DNA from: a virus
Length of the DNA stretch: 64,000 nt
Reading direction: 5' to 3' (one strand)
IMG/VR virus record: IMGVR_UViG_3300043468_001414
Span: 1 to 64,000 of that record
Positions 6,062 to 15,206 of the stretch are shown piece by piece. Numbering within the stretch: the first letter of the stretch is position 1; each line of letters opens with the position of its first letter. The position numbers were made by a program, and so were the translations under genes. Below the pieces are notes generated by a model that saw only the letters and a program-made list of their open reading frames with translations, made no database searches and had not been told where the DNA came from.

Positions 6062-9000
6062 ATGAGCGAGTTCATCCGCAAGGCCATCCAGAAGAGTCTC
6101 CTTTTAAAAAAGAAACCGCACTTGGCTCCCAAGGCCACGCCGGTTACTGATCCTGCGAATTGGGAGGATGCGAAGTCCAAATTGCGGGAAATCCTTCGCG
6201 CTAATGGCGGTAAGCCAGGGCCGTGGCTAGATGACAATGGGCAGATGCGGTTGTTGACGCGGCGGTGGGTGGGGATGAAGCGTTTGAAAGAATTTCGATA
6301 TGATGCGCCTACTCCTCAAGAGGAGCGCCGAGGGTTGTTGCGGACGGGGCTTCTGGCTGGGGGCATTGCTGCTGCTGGAGGGCTGGCGGGCTTGGGGTTG
6401 TATAAGTCTGGGTTGTCTTCTTATGCTCGGCGCGCCGATCGTTTGGAAAAGCTTGTAAAGAAAATCCATGGGCAAAGGACGAATCTTGGCCAGAAAGCCA
6501 GGGATGCAGCGGCATCCCGCGGAGCGGCCAAGCAATCGGCTCAAGACGCTTCTATTTTCTCTCAAGGGCTTCGCGAGAAGCGTCAAGCAGCGGCAGCGGC
6601 TGTTGCGGCCAAGGCCGCGCAGGCGAGCGAGGCCGCCAATGTCGCGGCAGCAAAGAAATTTAATAAAACAGCGACTGCTTACTACGATCCCGCAAGTGCC
6701 GCGAATAAGCGGGTGGCTCGTGAGGCGTCTGTCGCCGCAAAGAAAAAGGCGCCAGTTTCCGCGCCCTCAGTTCCTAAAACAGAAATTCCCGAGGAAGTTT
6801 TTTCGGCGGTTCCAGAGGCTCCGATCAAGAAAGCTGCTGCGGCTCCGACTGAAAAATTTTCCAGTTGGGCTCAAGCTAAGGGAGCATTTAATAAAGGGAA
6901 AATCACTAAGGAGCAACTTGACAGCATGAAGTTTTCCTCGGCAGAAGTTCCTAAAGAATTTGATTTTCAGAATGACGAGGGGGGCATTCCCCTCACGGGG
7001 CGCGTGGCTCGAGATCGGTTCGTGAAGAAAATCCGTGATGAGGACTTGGATCGCCGCGATGCGAATATCCTGCGCGCTGGCGGCGCAGGGGCGTTGGCGG
7101 GGTTGATGTTCCGTGGCGGCCTTTCCCGAGGCAAGCGTGCATTGATCGGTGCTGGAGCGGGAGGATTGGGGGTAATTGGCATCCGCGCCCTTACGAATAA
7201 CGATCGAGACATTTACGGCGAGCGCAATCGCGGGAGCAAGCGCGCCGAGTTGATTCCTGCCGTAGGCGGACTCGGTGCGGCGGCATGGCTTGGGATGCGG
7301 CGCTTTAAAGGATTATCATCAAAGCTGCGCGGAACAAAATTTTTCGAGAAGCGGGAGCGCCGTGAGAAACGGGAGTTGAATCCCTATGTGGGGGCGGCTC
7401 TCTCGGGTGGCGTAAGCGGGGCGAGCCTCGGCGCGCTGTCATGGCTCAAGCGTGGCACCTCCGTGGCTTCGGCTGGAGCGACTGCTGCGAAGTTGGGTGC
7501 ACTCAGCGCCGGTATCGTCGGCGGCGGGGCCTTGATCGGTAGCCGCATCGTGGGTGATCCTCGCAAGGAAGAGGGAGCGCCGTTTACGAAGCGCGCGGCC
7601 TTGGGCGGGGCTATAAGCGGAGCCTTGGTAGGTGGCGCGGGTGGGCTTTTGCTTCGCAATACGAAGTTTATGAAGGATGCCGCCAAAACTTGGCGTCCGG
7701 CAAAGTGGATGACAGATGCTCCGGCTCTCGGGGCTGGCGCTCTTGGGGCTCTGGGCGGCGCGGTGATCGGTGGGGCGCAGGGGGCCGACGAGGGGCAGCA
7801 GGTTGATTCGATCCGCAACATCCGAAAGGACATAAAGCAAAAGAATTTTTCTCTTCGTGAGTTTCGCGCGTTGCCAGCGGTTGCCGTGAAGCAAGTTTGG
7901 AAGACTGATCCTGCGCTGCGGGCGGATTTTGCAAAACGGGTTGTCGCTAAAGTGCGGGCGGCTGTGGCTGCGAATAACAAGCAATACGGGGTAAAGGAGT
8001 TCCAAGTCTCTCCGCTCAATGTGGAGTCGATGGCCAAGACGAAAGAGCGTCGCGCCAGCGAGCGGGCTAATTTTTTGAAAGGCATTGGCGTAGCGGCAGC
8101 TGTGGGACTTGCAGGAGTTGGCGGGTATAGGGTGGGCCGTGTGATCAGTAAGGTGGATATCAATGCTGCCAAACGGGCGGCAGAAGCTGCTTCTGAGGAA
8201 GCGGGATGGCAAAAGCGTAGTGCTGAAAGATGGCGTAAAAGTTGGCAAGATGAGGCGTCGAGTGCTTCTCGTGCGCGGCAGGAGGCGTCGAGTGCTTCTC
8301 GTGCGCGGCAGGAGGCCCGTGCGAGTTCGTGGAGAGAAGAGAATCGCAAATGGGAAGAAGATTTTCGGAATAAGTGGGGTAATCCCCAAGGTTCCAGTGG
8401 TGCGAGTTCATCTGGACATGACAGTGATTACGCCAAGCGAAGCGCGGACGCTGCCAAGAAGTGGCGTCAAGAGCAGTCCAGATCCTCGGCTTCCTCCTCC
8501 AGCTATCGTGCTGAAAGCGGAACAGGATCGAAGGATTACACCCCCCCGCCTAGATCCAGGGCGAAGGGAACCGGCGAAGATCGCAACCCTCATGTAGGCA
8601 CTGCTAAGGAGGATGCTTGGGAGAAATGGCGCGCGATGGATCGCATGGCTAAGGAATCTAAAAATGAAGGCGAGCGCGAGACTGCTGCTCGCATGAGAGA
8701 TATGTGGAAAAAGAAACATAATTTGGCAAGAAAGCTGCGGGGGTTGAAGTTGTTTGGACGCGATGATCAGCCTCGTTATCGAGAAAGCAAGGTGTGGGCT
8801 GATCCGGTCATGGGTTGGATCCGAGGGGATGACTTGGTGGATAAGGATGGCAATAAATGGAGTCCTACCTCGCCGCAGCTTGTGAATGCGATGCACAATA
8901 AAGCGCGCGGCATTCGCGTGAATGTGCAGCGCGGGGCGGGGTTGGCGGGCGATACTTCGGCTGTATTGCAGGGTAAGGAGCGCGAGCGCGATGCCAGTGG

Positions 9001-9733
9001 CCGTGTTAAAAAACGCGAGTGGGAGAAGGCATGGTTTCGCAACGCGCTGACGACGGCTGGGCTGACTGCGACAGGGCTGGCTGGCGCGGCAGCGTGGCGC
9101 TATGGCCGCATGAATCCTGGCACGGGCTTTGGAAAATTTGTGGCAAATACGGAGCGAGGTGTCCGCAAGACCAAGGATGATATCAAGTCGGGCTTGGGTC
9201 GCATTATGGGTGCCGCTGATGAGGTTACTGGGCCTGCTAAATTTATAAGAAAATTGTTGTCTGCCAAGTTGAAGTTGCGCGAATTTGATCTCTTTGCCAG
9301 CGCGGCAGGGTGGGATACACGCGACCCACGCGGGAGGTCGGTTCGCGTGTATGCTCCAGGCAGTCGCCCGCGTAATAGGCGTGAGAAATACTGGCATGAA
9401 AAGACTGAGAACCAACGCAAGCTTATGATCGCAGCTGGCGTCGGAGCTGCGGCTATCGGCGGGCTTGGCGGCGTGGCGGCTTATCGGCTCGCCAAGGGGA
9501 AATCGCTTGTGCCGAGTTTTATGCTCAAGAAGCCGCAGCCACAGGTTCAGGCTCCTCTGCCTGCTGCGGCTCGTTGGGAAAAAAATTCCAAAGGCAAATT
9601 CGTTCCAAAACCGAGAGGGGTAGAGGGGAAGGTTAATCCTCATTTCAAGGGAGATGCTCCATTGACTCCAGAAGAAATCGCTCGTCAGCAAAGAAAATGG
9701 AGAGACATGGCAAATCCTAATAACGCCGCCTAA
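6062..9733 (+). CDS. Giant glycine-zipper protein, probable ejection polyprotein (1223 aa)
   Basis: 1223 residues with many glycine/alanine-rich hydrophobic stretches suited to membrane insertion: about 91-113, 341-375, 399-413, 445-500, 513-535, 555-580, 675-690, near 1000 and near 1120. They alternate with basic, charged linkers. Variants of the recurrent peptide occur at KRLKEF (73-78), SLREF (about 597) and SAKLKLREF (1067-1075), each not far from a hydrophobic block. A low-complexity Ser/Ala/Arg/Gln segment contains a perfect 30-bp duplication. No enzymatic motif is seen. I infer an internal capsid protein, perhaps cleaved into several membrane-active ejection proteins; lying between portal and scaffold genes supports a head role. 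Confidence 0.6.
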   Translation: MSEFIRKAIQKSLLLKKKPHLAPKATPVTDPANWEDAKSKLREILRANGGKPGPWLDDNGQMRLLTRRWVGMKRLKEFRYDAPTPQEERRGLLRTGLLAGGIAAAGGLAGLGLYKSGLSSYARRADRLEKLVKKIHGQRTNLGQKARDAAASRGAAKQSAQDASIFSQGLREKRQAAAAAVAAKAAQASEAANVAAAKKFNKTATAYYDPASAANKRVAREASVAAKKKAPVSAPSVPKTEIPEEVFSAVPEAPIKKAAAAPTEKFSSWAQAKGAFNKGKITKEQLDSMKFSSAEVPKEFDFQNDEGGIPLTGRVARDRFVKKIRDEDLDRRDANILRAGGAGALAGLMFRGGLSRGKRALIGAGAGGLGVIGIRALTNNDRDIYGERNRGSKRAELIPAVGGLGAAAWLGMRRFKGLSSKLRGTKFFEKRERREKRELNPYVGAALSGGVSGASLGALSWLKRGTSVASAGATAAKLGALSAGIVGGGALIGSRIVGDPRKEEGAPFTKRAALGGAISGALVGGAGGLLLRNTKFMKDAAKTWRPAKWMTDAPALGAGALGALGGAVIGGAQGADEGQQVDSIRNIRKDIKQKNFSLREFRALPAVAVKQVWKTDPALRADFAKRVVAKVRAAVAANNKQYGVKEFQVSPLNVESMAKTKERRASERANFLKGIGVAAAVGLAGVGGYRVGRVISKVDINAAKRAAEAASEEAGWQKRSAERWRKSWQDEASSASRARQEASSASRARQEARASSWREENRKWEEDFRNKWGNPQGSSGASSSGHDSDYAKRSADAAKKWRQEQSRSSASSSSYRAESGTGSKDYTPPPRSRAKGTGEDRNPHVGTAKEDAWEKWRAMDRMAKESKNEGERETAARMRDMWKKKHNLARKLRGLKLFGRDDQPRYRESKVWADPVMGWIRGDDLVDKDGNKWSPTSPQLVNAMHNKARGIRVNVQRGAGLAGDTSAVLQGKERERDASGRVKKREWEKAWFRNALTTAGLTATGLAGAAAWRYGRMNPGTGFGKFVANTERGVRKTKDDIKSGLGRIMGAADEVTGPAKFIRKLLSAKLKLREFDLFASAAGWDTRDPRGRSVRVYAPGSRPRNRREKYWHEKTENQRKLMIAAGVGAAAIGGLGGVAAYRLAKGKSLVPSFMLKKPQPQVQAPLPAAARWEKNSKGKFVPKPRGVEGKVNPHFKGDAPLTPEEIARQQRKWRDMANPNNAA
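8252..8311 (+). repeat. Perfect 30-bp tandem duplication inside the giant gene
   Basis: 8252-8281 and 8282-8311 are identical and encode EASSASRARQ twice in frame. This looks like a recent slippage or duplication event in a disordered linker. Confidence 0.9.
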
Positions 9734-9739
9734 AAATTT

Positions 9740-12322
9740 ATGAACGATCCAAGACCTCGTAATAACCAAGGCCAATTTGCCTCTCAAAGCATCGATGGCA
9801 TTGATGCCAATACGACTTCCACGGCTTATAATCCCCAAGTCATCGAGCAACGCAAACTCTCGCTGATCGAAAAAATCCGACGGATGCGCGGCGTTCGCAA
9901 TGGCGTGGAGGAGGCGGGGCCTCGACAGCAGCAACTTTCCGCGAAGCTTCGGCTACGCGAGTTGGCGCAGCGGCAGTCTCAAGAAGATCCCGCTTTAGGC
10001 CGCGCCGGAAGTCTGCTTCTTGCGGGTGGGGTTGGAGCCGTGGGGAATCTGGCTGCGGTGACGGTAGCGAAGGAAGTAATGGACGCAAAAAAGCAGCAGG
10101 GGTTGGATTTTTTTGGGCAGCCTCGCGGCTCGGAGATGAAGCCGATGATGGCATGGGGCAGGACGAAAGAAGAAGCCAATGAGAAACTTCGCAAGGCTAC
10201 AGAAGAGGTGAATGGGCGTAACCGCAAGGTGCAGCGCGAGTATCTGCGCTCCAATCCTGATGCCCGCCGTAGTGAGGTGCTTGATAGATTTGCTCGCAGG
10301 AAAGGATATGATATCGCTGTTGGTGATCCCGGCATCGCTCCGAAGGGGGCTATTCCTGGTAAGTCGAGAGGTATATTCCAAAGAGGGCATGCTGACCCTG
10401 ATTTTATAAGGGCGCATGAGGCGGGGCATGTGGCTCAAAATCTCGGCGGCAAAAATCTTCCCTTTAACAAAAGTATCCGGCAGGCCTTTATGTTTGCGCC
10501 TTTGGGGGCGACTTCCGCTCTTGTGAACAAGGACAAGTCGAATGACAAGGTTGCGACGGGAATCGCTGCTGCGGGAACTCTGGCTGCGTTGCCGACATTG
10601 CATAACGAGGTGGATGCTTCTGTGCGTGGCTACAAGATCATGCGCAAGCTCGGCTCAACGCGCCTGCGTGCAGCGGGTGCATTTGTAGGGTTGCCCACCT
10701 ATGCCGCTATCGCCGCCATGCCAGCATTGGGCTGGGGTGCGCGAAAGCTCCGGCAGGCTCGCTCGGAGGAAAAAGATGGCAAGCAGCTCTCTGCGAAGCT
10801 TCGCCTGCGGGAGTTGGCGCGCGTGGCGGCTCAACCCTATCCCGAAGAGGAGCGAAAGGGTGGCATCGGCAAGATCGGTGCATTGGGGCTGGGCCTTGGG
10901 CTGGGTATCGGTGGCGCGATAGGTGGCGCACGGTATCTGCGGCCTATTCTCAAGCGTGGGGTCGGTCGTGCATCGGATAGCTTGGCAAGCGTTGCTGCAT
11001 CGGCAGGGAATGCGATCCCCAAGATGACCAGCGAGGTCGAAAAAACGGCAAGGTCGGCTCAGGCTACAGCCAAGGCAGCACAGACTGCTGTGATTCAAGC
11101 TTCACGAAACATTGACGACGCCACGCTGGTTCCCCGGACGATGGGAAAAATTGCCAGATCGGAGGTTTTCCCGAGGGCTTGGAATATCATGAACCCGCGT
11201 GCGCGTTGGAAGGAAATCAAGAGCGGATTTGATGCTGGGGTGGAAGAGTCTCGCTTGCGTGGTAAATACATAGATCGCGTGCGGCGGCGTGCTGCGGAGC
11301 GAGGGGTGTCGGGATTAGATCAAAAAATGCTAAGGCAGGCGGCAATAGAAAATGTGCCTACTGGCACAGTGCCGATCTTCCAAGCCTGGCGGCCCAGTTG
11401 GGCGCGCGTCACGCCAGAGCGCGTGAAGTTGGCTGGGCCAAAGGCTGGGGCGAAACTTTACTCTGCCAAGCTGCGATTGCGTGAACTCTCTTTTGCGAGT
11501 GATGCGCTGAGGGAATTCGCCGAAGAGAAACGCCCGCTGACCACTAAACAAAAGCTGGGGATAGCGGCTGGGCTGGGCACGGCTGCTGTGGGGGCGACGC
11601 TCATGCCAGCGGCGGGCAAGATGTTTCGTATCGCCACGCGCGATATGGCGCACGATACGCTGACGGGCTGGGCGAAGAAGCGCGGCTTGCGTTCATTTAT
11701 CAAGCCGCCCAAAAGCGATCCGAATCGGGATGGGCGGTTTGTTGCCGATTACATCGACGGCGCGCAATCAATCTTGAACAAGGGAGTGCAGGGTAAGATC
11801 GCGGGTAAGATTCTCCAGCACGCCAAGGCGAACCCGAAGGGTAAGGTGGCTAAAGTAGTGGGTGGCGAATTGGGTGATTATGGAGTGAGCCACTATGCGA
11901 GATTCCGCTCAGGGCCTCGGGAAGCCATGAAGCATTGGGACAGTGAAGTGGGTGATCTCAAAAACCACATCGGCAAGCAACAAGGTATTTTGGATGCAAA
12001 TAACAATTTTGTGCCAGGAGCAAACCCGGCAAAAGTTAAAAAAACCCAAGCGCGGCGTGATGAGATGGCCGCTGGGCGCAAAGCTGTGGATGACGAGATC
12101 AATGAACAGCTTTGGCATCATGGCAAAAGCGAGTCCGAGGCGTTGCGGCATGTGGCGGAAAACACAAAAAATCCTGCTGCCTTGCAATATTTTAAGAACT
12201 TAGCGCACCATAACAGGGGGGCTGCTGCGAAGTATGCCAAGATCTCTTTGGTGGCACCTGGGATGGTGGTTGGTGGTGGAGCCACTGCGGGGCTTTCAAT
12301 GCGGAGAAAGGAAAATCAATGA
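9740..12322 (+). CDS. Modular LRELA protein with HExxH metallopeptidase domain (860 aa)
   Basis: 860 residues carrying three near-identical peptides: LSAKLRLREL at 66-75, LSAKLRLREL at 350-359 and YSAKLRLREL at 574-583. They split the protein into modules of about 220-285 residues. Module 1 contains HEAGH (226-230) and NEVDAS (E290), the arrangement of zinc-dependent gluzincin peptidases (HExxH plus a distal Glu, reminiscent of YugP-like enzymes), embedded between glycine-rich hydrophobic segments. Module 2 opens with a glycine zipper (about 375-398). Module 3 opens with another one (about 605-625). I infer a polyprotein of internal virion proteins, one of which may be a peptidase acting on the cell envelope. 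Confidence 0.6.
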   Translation: MNDPRPRNNQGQFASQSIDGIDANTTSTAYNPQVIEQRKLSLIEKIRRMRGVRNGVEEAGPRQQQLSAKLRLRELAQRQSQEDPALGRAGSLLLAGGVGAVGNLAAVTVAKEVMDAKKQQGLDFFGQPRGSEMKPMMAWGRTKEEANEKLRKATEEVNGRNRKVQREYLRSNPDARRSEVLDRFARRKGYDIAVGDPGIAPKGAIPGKSRGIFQRGHADPDFIRAHEAGHVAQNLGGKNLPFNKSIRQAFMFAPLGATSALVNKDKSNDKVATGIAAAGTLAALPTLHNEVDASVRGYKIMRKLGSTRLRAAGAFVGLPTYAAIAAMPALGWGARKLRQARSEEKDGKQLSAKLRLRELARVAAQPYPEEERKGGIGKIGALGLGLGLGIGGAIGGARYLRPILKRGVGRASDSLASVAASAGNAIPKMTSEVEKTARSAQATAKAAQTAVIQASRNIDDATLVPRTMGKIARSEVFPRAWNIMNPRARWKEIKSGFDAGVEESRLRGKYIDRVRRRAAERGVSGLDQKMLRQAAIENVPTGTVPIFQAWRPSWARVTPERVKLAGPKAGAKLYSAKLRLRELSFASDALREFAEEKRPLTTKQKLGIAAGLGTAAVGATLMPAAGKMFRIATRDMAHDTLTGWAKKRGLRSFIKPPKSDPNRDGRFVADYIDGAQSILNKGVQGKIAGKILQHAKANPKGKVAKVVGGELGDYGVSHYARFRSGPREAMKHWDSEVGDLKNHIGKQQGILDANNNFVPGANPAKVKKTQARRDEMAAGRKAVDDEINEQLWHHGKSESEALRHVAENTKNPAALQYFKNLAHHNRGAAAKYAKISLVAPGMVVGGGATAGLSMRRKENQ

Positions 12323-13455
12323 ACTACTTAATGAGGCTTCATGAATTGGCTTCGCGGAGCCAACGCCAAGTAGATCGGCAAGAAGTGCTGAGTAATGCCA
12401 GCGGAGTCGCTGGAGCGGGATTGGTCGGCGCTGGTGGTGTGGCGGCGTATCGGGCGATCAATCCGACAGTAGGCATCACCTACGGCAAGACAAATGCCTA
12501 TCGCGGGCACCTCAGTCATGCCGAGGATGTGAAGAAAATTTTGGATGGAGCGGGTGTTAAGTCGTCCATGCATAATGCAAATACTCGTGGTTTTTTTGGT
12601 TCTCAGCGGCACGCTGTAATGGTGAATACCGGCTTCGGGCCAAATGTTGTGGGGGCATCACGGGTTAAATTCAAGCCGGATTACACGGCTGTGACGGATT
12701 CGGTATTGCCTGTTATGCCCGACGCCATGAGCAAGCCGATCAAATCCCGCAAGAGGACTGCTGGCGTTTATGGCGGCGGCGGTGGGGTGGATGTAGGTGC
12801 CAAGGTTCCGCACCTCGCCAAGGCGCATGAAGATTTTGACGCGATCCATCTCTACGCAGGGCCGAAATCCAAGAACATTAAGCCGGGGTATGCAGGCGGT
12901 GGCTATGAGGAGGCGCAGGCGGCGGTGGCAGAGTTGGCAAAAACGAACCCTGCGGCGGCTGCGAAATTTAAAGTTCATAGTTCGATGAGTCGCAAAGCGA
13001 TCAAAAATGCGGTCCGCGCTCATTCGGTAAATATCGGAAACGCGGGGGCGGGCACGATGCACGAAGTCGCGGCAAGTCCTAAGCCCGGTGTAATCTGGCA
13101 GGCGAGTCCTTACGCATCGAATCATTTCAAGGTGAATGAGGCGTTGGCGCACCGGTATGGGATGCGTGTGGCGCGAGGGGCAAATGATATTGCCCGGAAC
13201 GAGGATGCGGTGGCTCACTTGAGGCATATCGCTCGTGACAGCACGCGCGCGGTAGAGCGTCAGAAGGAATCAGCGGAGCAGATGATTCGAGATGGGGCTA
13301 AGAGCCGATCTGCCTTTGTCGATGATGTGAAGTCGGCTCTCAATAAGAGTCGTCGGCGGAATGTGATGGCGGCGGCAGGACTTGGGGGCGTCGGCCTTCT
13401 TCTTGGGGCGAACGCTATACGCTCTCGAAATTCCAAAACAAAAAATAAACCATGA
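12319..13455 (+). CDS. LRELA-type protein with terminal membrane segments (378 aa)
   Basis: ATG 12319 overlaps the previous stop. Residues 5-15 (MRLHELASRSQ) are a divergent copy of the recurrent peptide at the extreme N-terminus. A glycine-rich hydrophobic segment follows (about 28-46) and a second lies near the C-terminus (GLGGVGLLLGANAI). The soluble middle, with Gly-rich YGGGGGVDVG and AIHLYAGPKSKN, is not recognised. The stop overlaps ATG 13452. Probably another internal or ejection protein. Confidence 0.5.
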   Translation: MNYLMRLHELASRSQRQVDRQEVLSNASGVAGAGLVGAGGVAAYRAINPTVGITYGKTNAYRGHLSHAEDVKKILDGAGVKSSMHNANTRGFFGSQRHAVMVNTGFGPNVVGASRVKFKPDYTAVTDSVLPVMPDAMSKPIKSRKRTAGVYGGGGGVDVGAKVPHLAKAHEDFDAIHLYAGPKSKNIKPGYAGGGYEEAQAAVAELAKTNPAAAAKFKVHSSMSRKAIKNAVRAHSVNIGNAGAGTMHEVAASPKPGVIWQASPYASNHFKVNEALAHRYGMRVARGANDIARNEDAVAHLRHIARDSTRAVERQKESAEQMIRDGAKSRSAFVDDVKSALNKSRRRNVMAAAGLGGVGLLLGANAIRSRNSKTKNKP

Positions 13456-14450
13456 AAAAAACAACCCAATGGGGAGCTGTAGCGCAAGCCGCGCAGGCGG
13501 CGGATCATAAATCGAAGCTCGACCAAGCTCTGGCCGATCTCGATGCCGAGCGCAAGGCGCACGCGGAGACGGTGCGGGCGCTCGAGCGGGCGCGCACGGG
13601 CACTCGCCCGATCGTGAAGGCGAAGCCGACTTCGCCCAAGTCGGGAGCGGGCGACATTGTGGAAGTGATTTTTTCGGATGTGCACGGGAATAAGCATGAC
13701 CCAGCGGCTTTTTCGGCTTTTCTCGGGGATCTTAAGACTTTGCAGCCCGATCGCATTGTGATCGGCGGGGATTTTATTGATTGCGGCGGGTTTTTGGCGG
13801 AGCACCACACGCTCGGCTATGTGGCTGAGACGGAGGATAGCTACGAGGACGATGTTCGTGTGGCGAATGATTTGCTGGATGCCGTGGCGCACTACTCGAA
13901 CTGCGGCGACATTCATTACATCGAAGGCAATCATGAGTGGCGCGTGGAACGCTGGGCGCTCACCCAACGCCTTGCGCATCACAAGGACATCGACTTGCTG
14001 CGCCGAACTTTTTGCGCCGAGCATGTTCTGAAGCTCGCCGAGCGGGGTATCAAATACTACCACCAGGGCAAGGCGCATGGCGACTGCGATGTGCCGGGCT
14101 GGGTGAAGATGGATAAAATGTATTTTGTCCACAAAATCTCAAACGCCCGCGATGCGGCGGAGGTGGCGATGGCGAAAGCGGGGGGCAATATCTGTTACTT
14201 CGACACGCACCGCGCGAGCTTTAAGCCGAAAAACATCCCAGGGCTGGGCCTCATTTCGGCGTGGAATCCCGGCTGTCTCTGCAAGCGGCAGCCACTCTAT
14301 GCGAATACGCGCCCGACCGAGTGGACGCATGGATATCTCATCCGCTTCATTTCGCGAAAGACGGGCGCGTTTCAGATGATCAATGTCACGATCAATGATG
14401 GCGTGAGCTATGCGGGAATGCTGCTCAAGGGCACGGAAAAAAAACCTTAA
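13452..14450 (+). CDS. Calcineurin-like metallophosphoesterase
   Basis: 332 residues. After a coiled-coil-prone N-terminus (20-50), metal-binding motifs of the calcineurin-like phosphoesterase fold appear in order: FSDVHG (D76, H78), GGDFID (D107), GNHE (N160, H161), then HGD and FVHKISNARD later. This family hydrolyses phosphomono- or diesters with two metal ions. Its place inside the head operon, chained by ATGA to the previous gene, is unusual; substrate could be nucleic acid ends or a small nucleotide. The coiled coil suggests oligomerisation. Confidence 0.8.
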   Translation: MKKTTQWGAVAQAAQAADHKSKLDQALADLDAERKAHAETVRALERARTGTRPIVKAKPTSPKSGAGDIVEVIFSDVHGNKHDPAAFSAFLGDLKTLQPDRIVIGGDFIDCGGFLAEHHTLGYVAETEDSYEDDVRVANDLLDAVAHYSNCGDIHYIEGNHEWRVERWALTQRLAHHKDIDLLRRTFCAEHVLKLAERGIKYYHQGKAHGDCDVPGWVKMDKMYFVHKISNARDAAEVAMAKAGGNICYFDTHRASFKPKNIPGLGLISAWNPGCLCKRQPLYANTRPTEWTHGYLIRFISRKTGAFQMINVTINDGVSYAGMLLKGTEKKP

Positions 14451-14454
14451 AAAT

Positions 14455-14934
14455 ATGGCAAATCTTTGGAAGCGCATCGTCAAGCAACAAATGGTCGAGG
14501 AGCATGAGAGTGATCCGAAATACATGTGGGAGACTTATGCCAAGCAGGGGTGGCAAAAGCGCGAGCATGTGGCCGAGGCCTTGGAGTGCCATGAAGATAA
14601 AGTGCAGTCTCTTTTGAAAAGTGCGATCACTTCCAAGAAGATCGAGCGGCGAGACGTGGTGATCTGGAGCAAGCTCAACAAGGAGCTAATCAAGATCGTG
14701 GCGTATCGCGAGAAAGGAAAGCATCCCGAAGAAAAAGCTCCAAAGCCTGCCAAGAAAGCCAAGCGCAAGGCGCTCAAGCCTGCGGTGGGCATGGCGGTGA
14801 GGTCGCGCCGAGGAAATTCCGGCAAGATCGTTCATGCTGGCAAATCGGTTTTCACGGTGGAGTGGGAGAATGGCTCTGTGACGAATCCCTCCCTCGCCTC
14901 GTTCAAGAAAAGAGACATCATTTTGGAGGGTTAA
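14455..14934 (+). CDS. Hypothetical protein with C-terminal SH3/KOW-like domain
   Basis: 159 residues from ATG 14455. The N-terminal 80 residues look like a small helical, possibly winged-helix, domain (HVAEALECHEDKVQSLLKSA). A Lys-rich linker follows. The C-terminus (GMAVRSRRGNSGKIVHAG, FTVEWENG) has the strand pattern of an SH3/KOW barrel. Probably nucleic-acid or protein binding. Not a recognised family. Confidence 0.5.
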   Translation: MANLWKRIVKQQMVEEHESDPKYMWETYAKQGWQKREHVAEALECHEDKVQSLLKSAITSKKIERRDVVIWSKLNKELIKIVAYREKGKHPEEKAPKPAKKAKRKALKPAVGMAVRSRRGNSGKIVHAGKSVFTVEWENGSVTNPSLASFKKRDIILEG

Positions 14935-14936
14935 AT

Positions 14937-15176
14937 ATGTCGCGGCGCGGCAAGCCTTCCGATCGTAGTGAGGTTGTCGTGCGGTTGCAGGACAAGTTTG
15001 CAGAGCATTTTGATGCTGGTGTCGGCATTTTCTCGTGGGAAGAGGGCGGCGAGACGCATTTCGTGACGCTTAAATTTGGCAATTCTTTCACGGTAGATGC
15101 CATGATCGATCAGTTGCGGGGCTGTATCGAGGGCGGCGGCGAAGAGGAAAACGACGAGGAAGACGAGGAAGAGTAG
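14937..15176 (+). CDS. Small protein with acidic tail (79 aa)
   Basis: ATG 14937 follows a clear Shine-Dalgarno (GGAGG at 14925-14929), one of the few conventional sites in the window. The first 65 residues are mixed alpha/beta and the last 15 are almost all Glu/Asp. Such tails occur in head-assembly chaperones and decoration factors. Not recognised otherwise. Confidence 0.5.
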   Translation: MSRRGKPSDRSEVVVRLQDKFAEHFDAGVGIFSWEEGGETHFVTLKFGNSFTVDAMIDQLRGCIEGGGEEENDEEDEEE

Positions 15177-15206
15177 TCTTTTCGTTGACGCGCCCCGGAA
15201 AGGGGC

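Noticed and set aside
8408-9934. Long minus-strand ORF (508 codons) opposite the giant glycine-zipper gene
   Set aside because: Lies opposite a coherent protein with clear modules; its translation is Arg/His/Ser-rich shadow sequence without domains.
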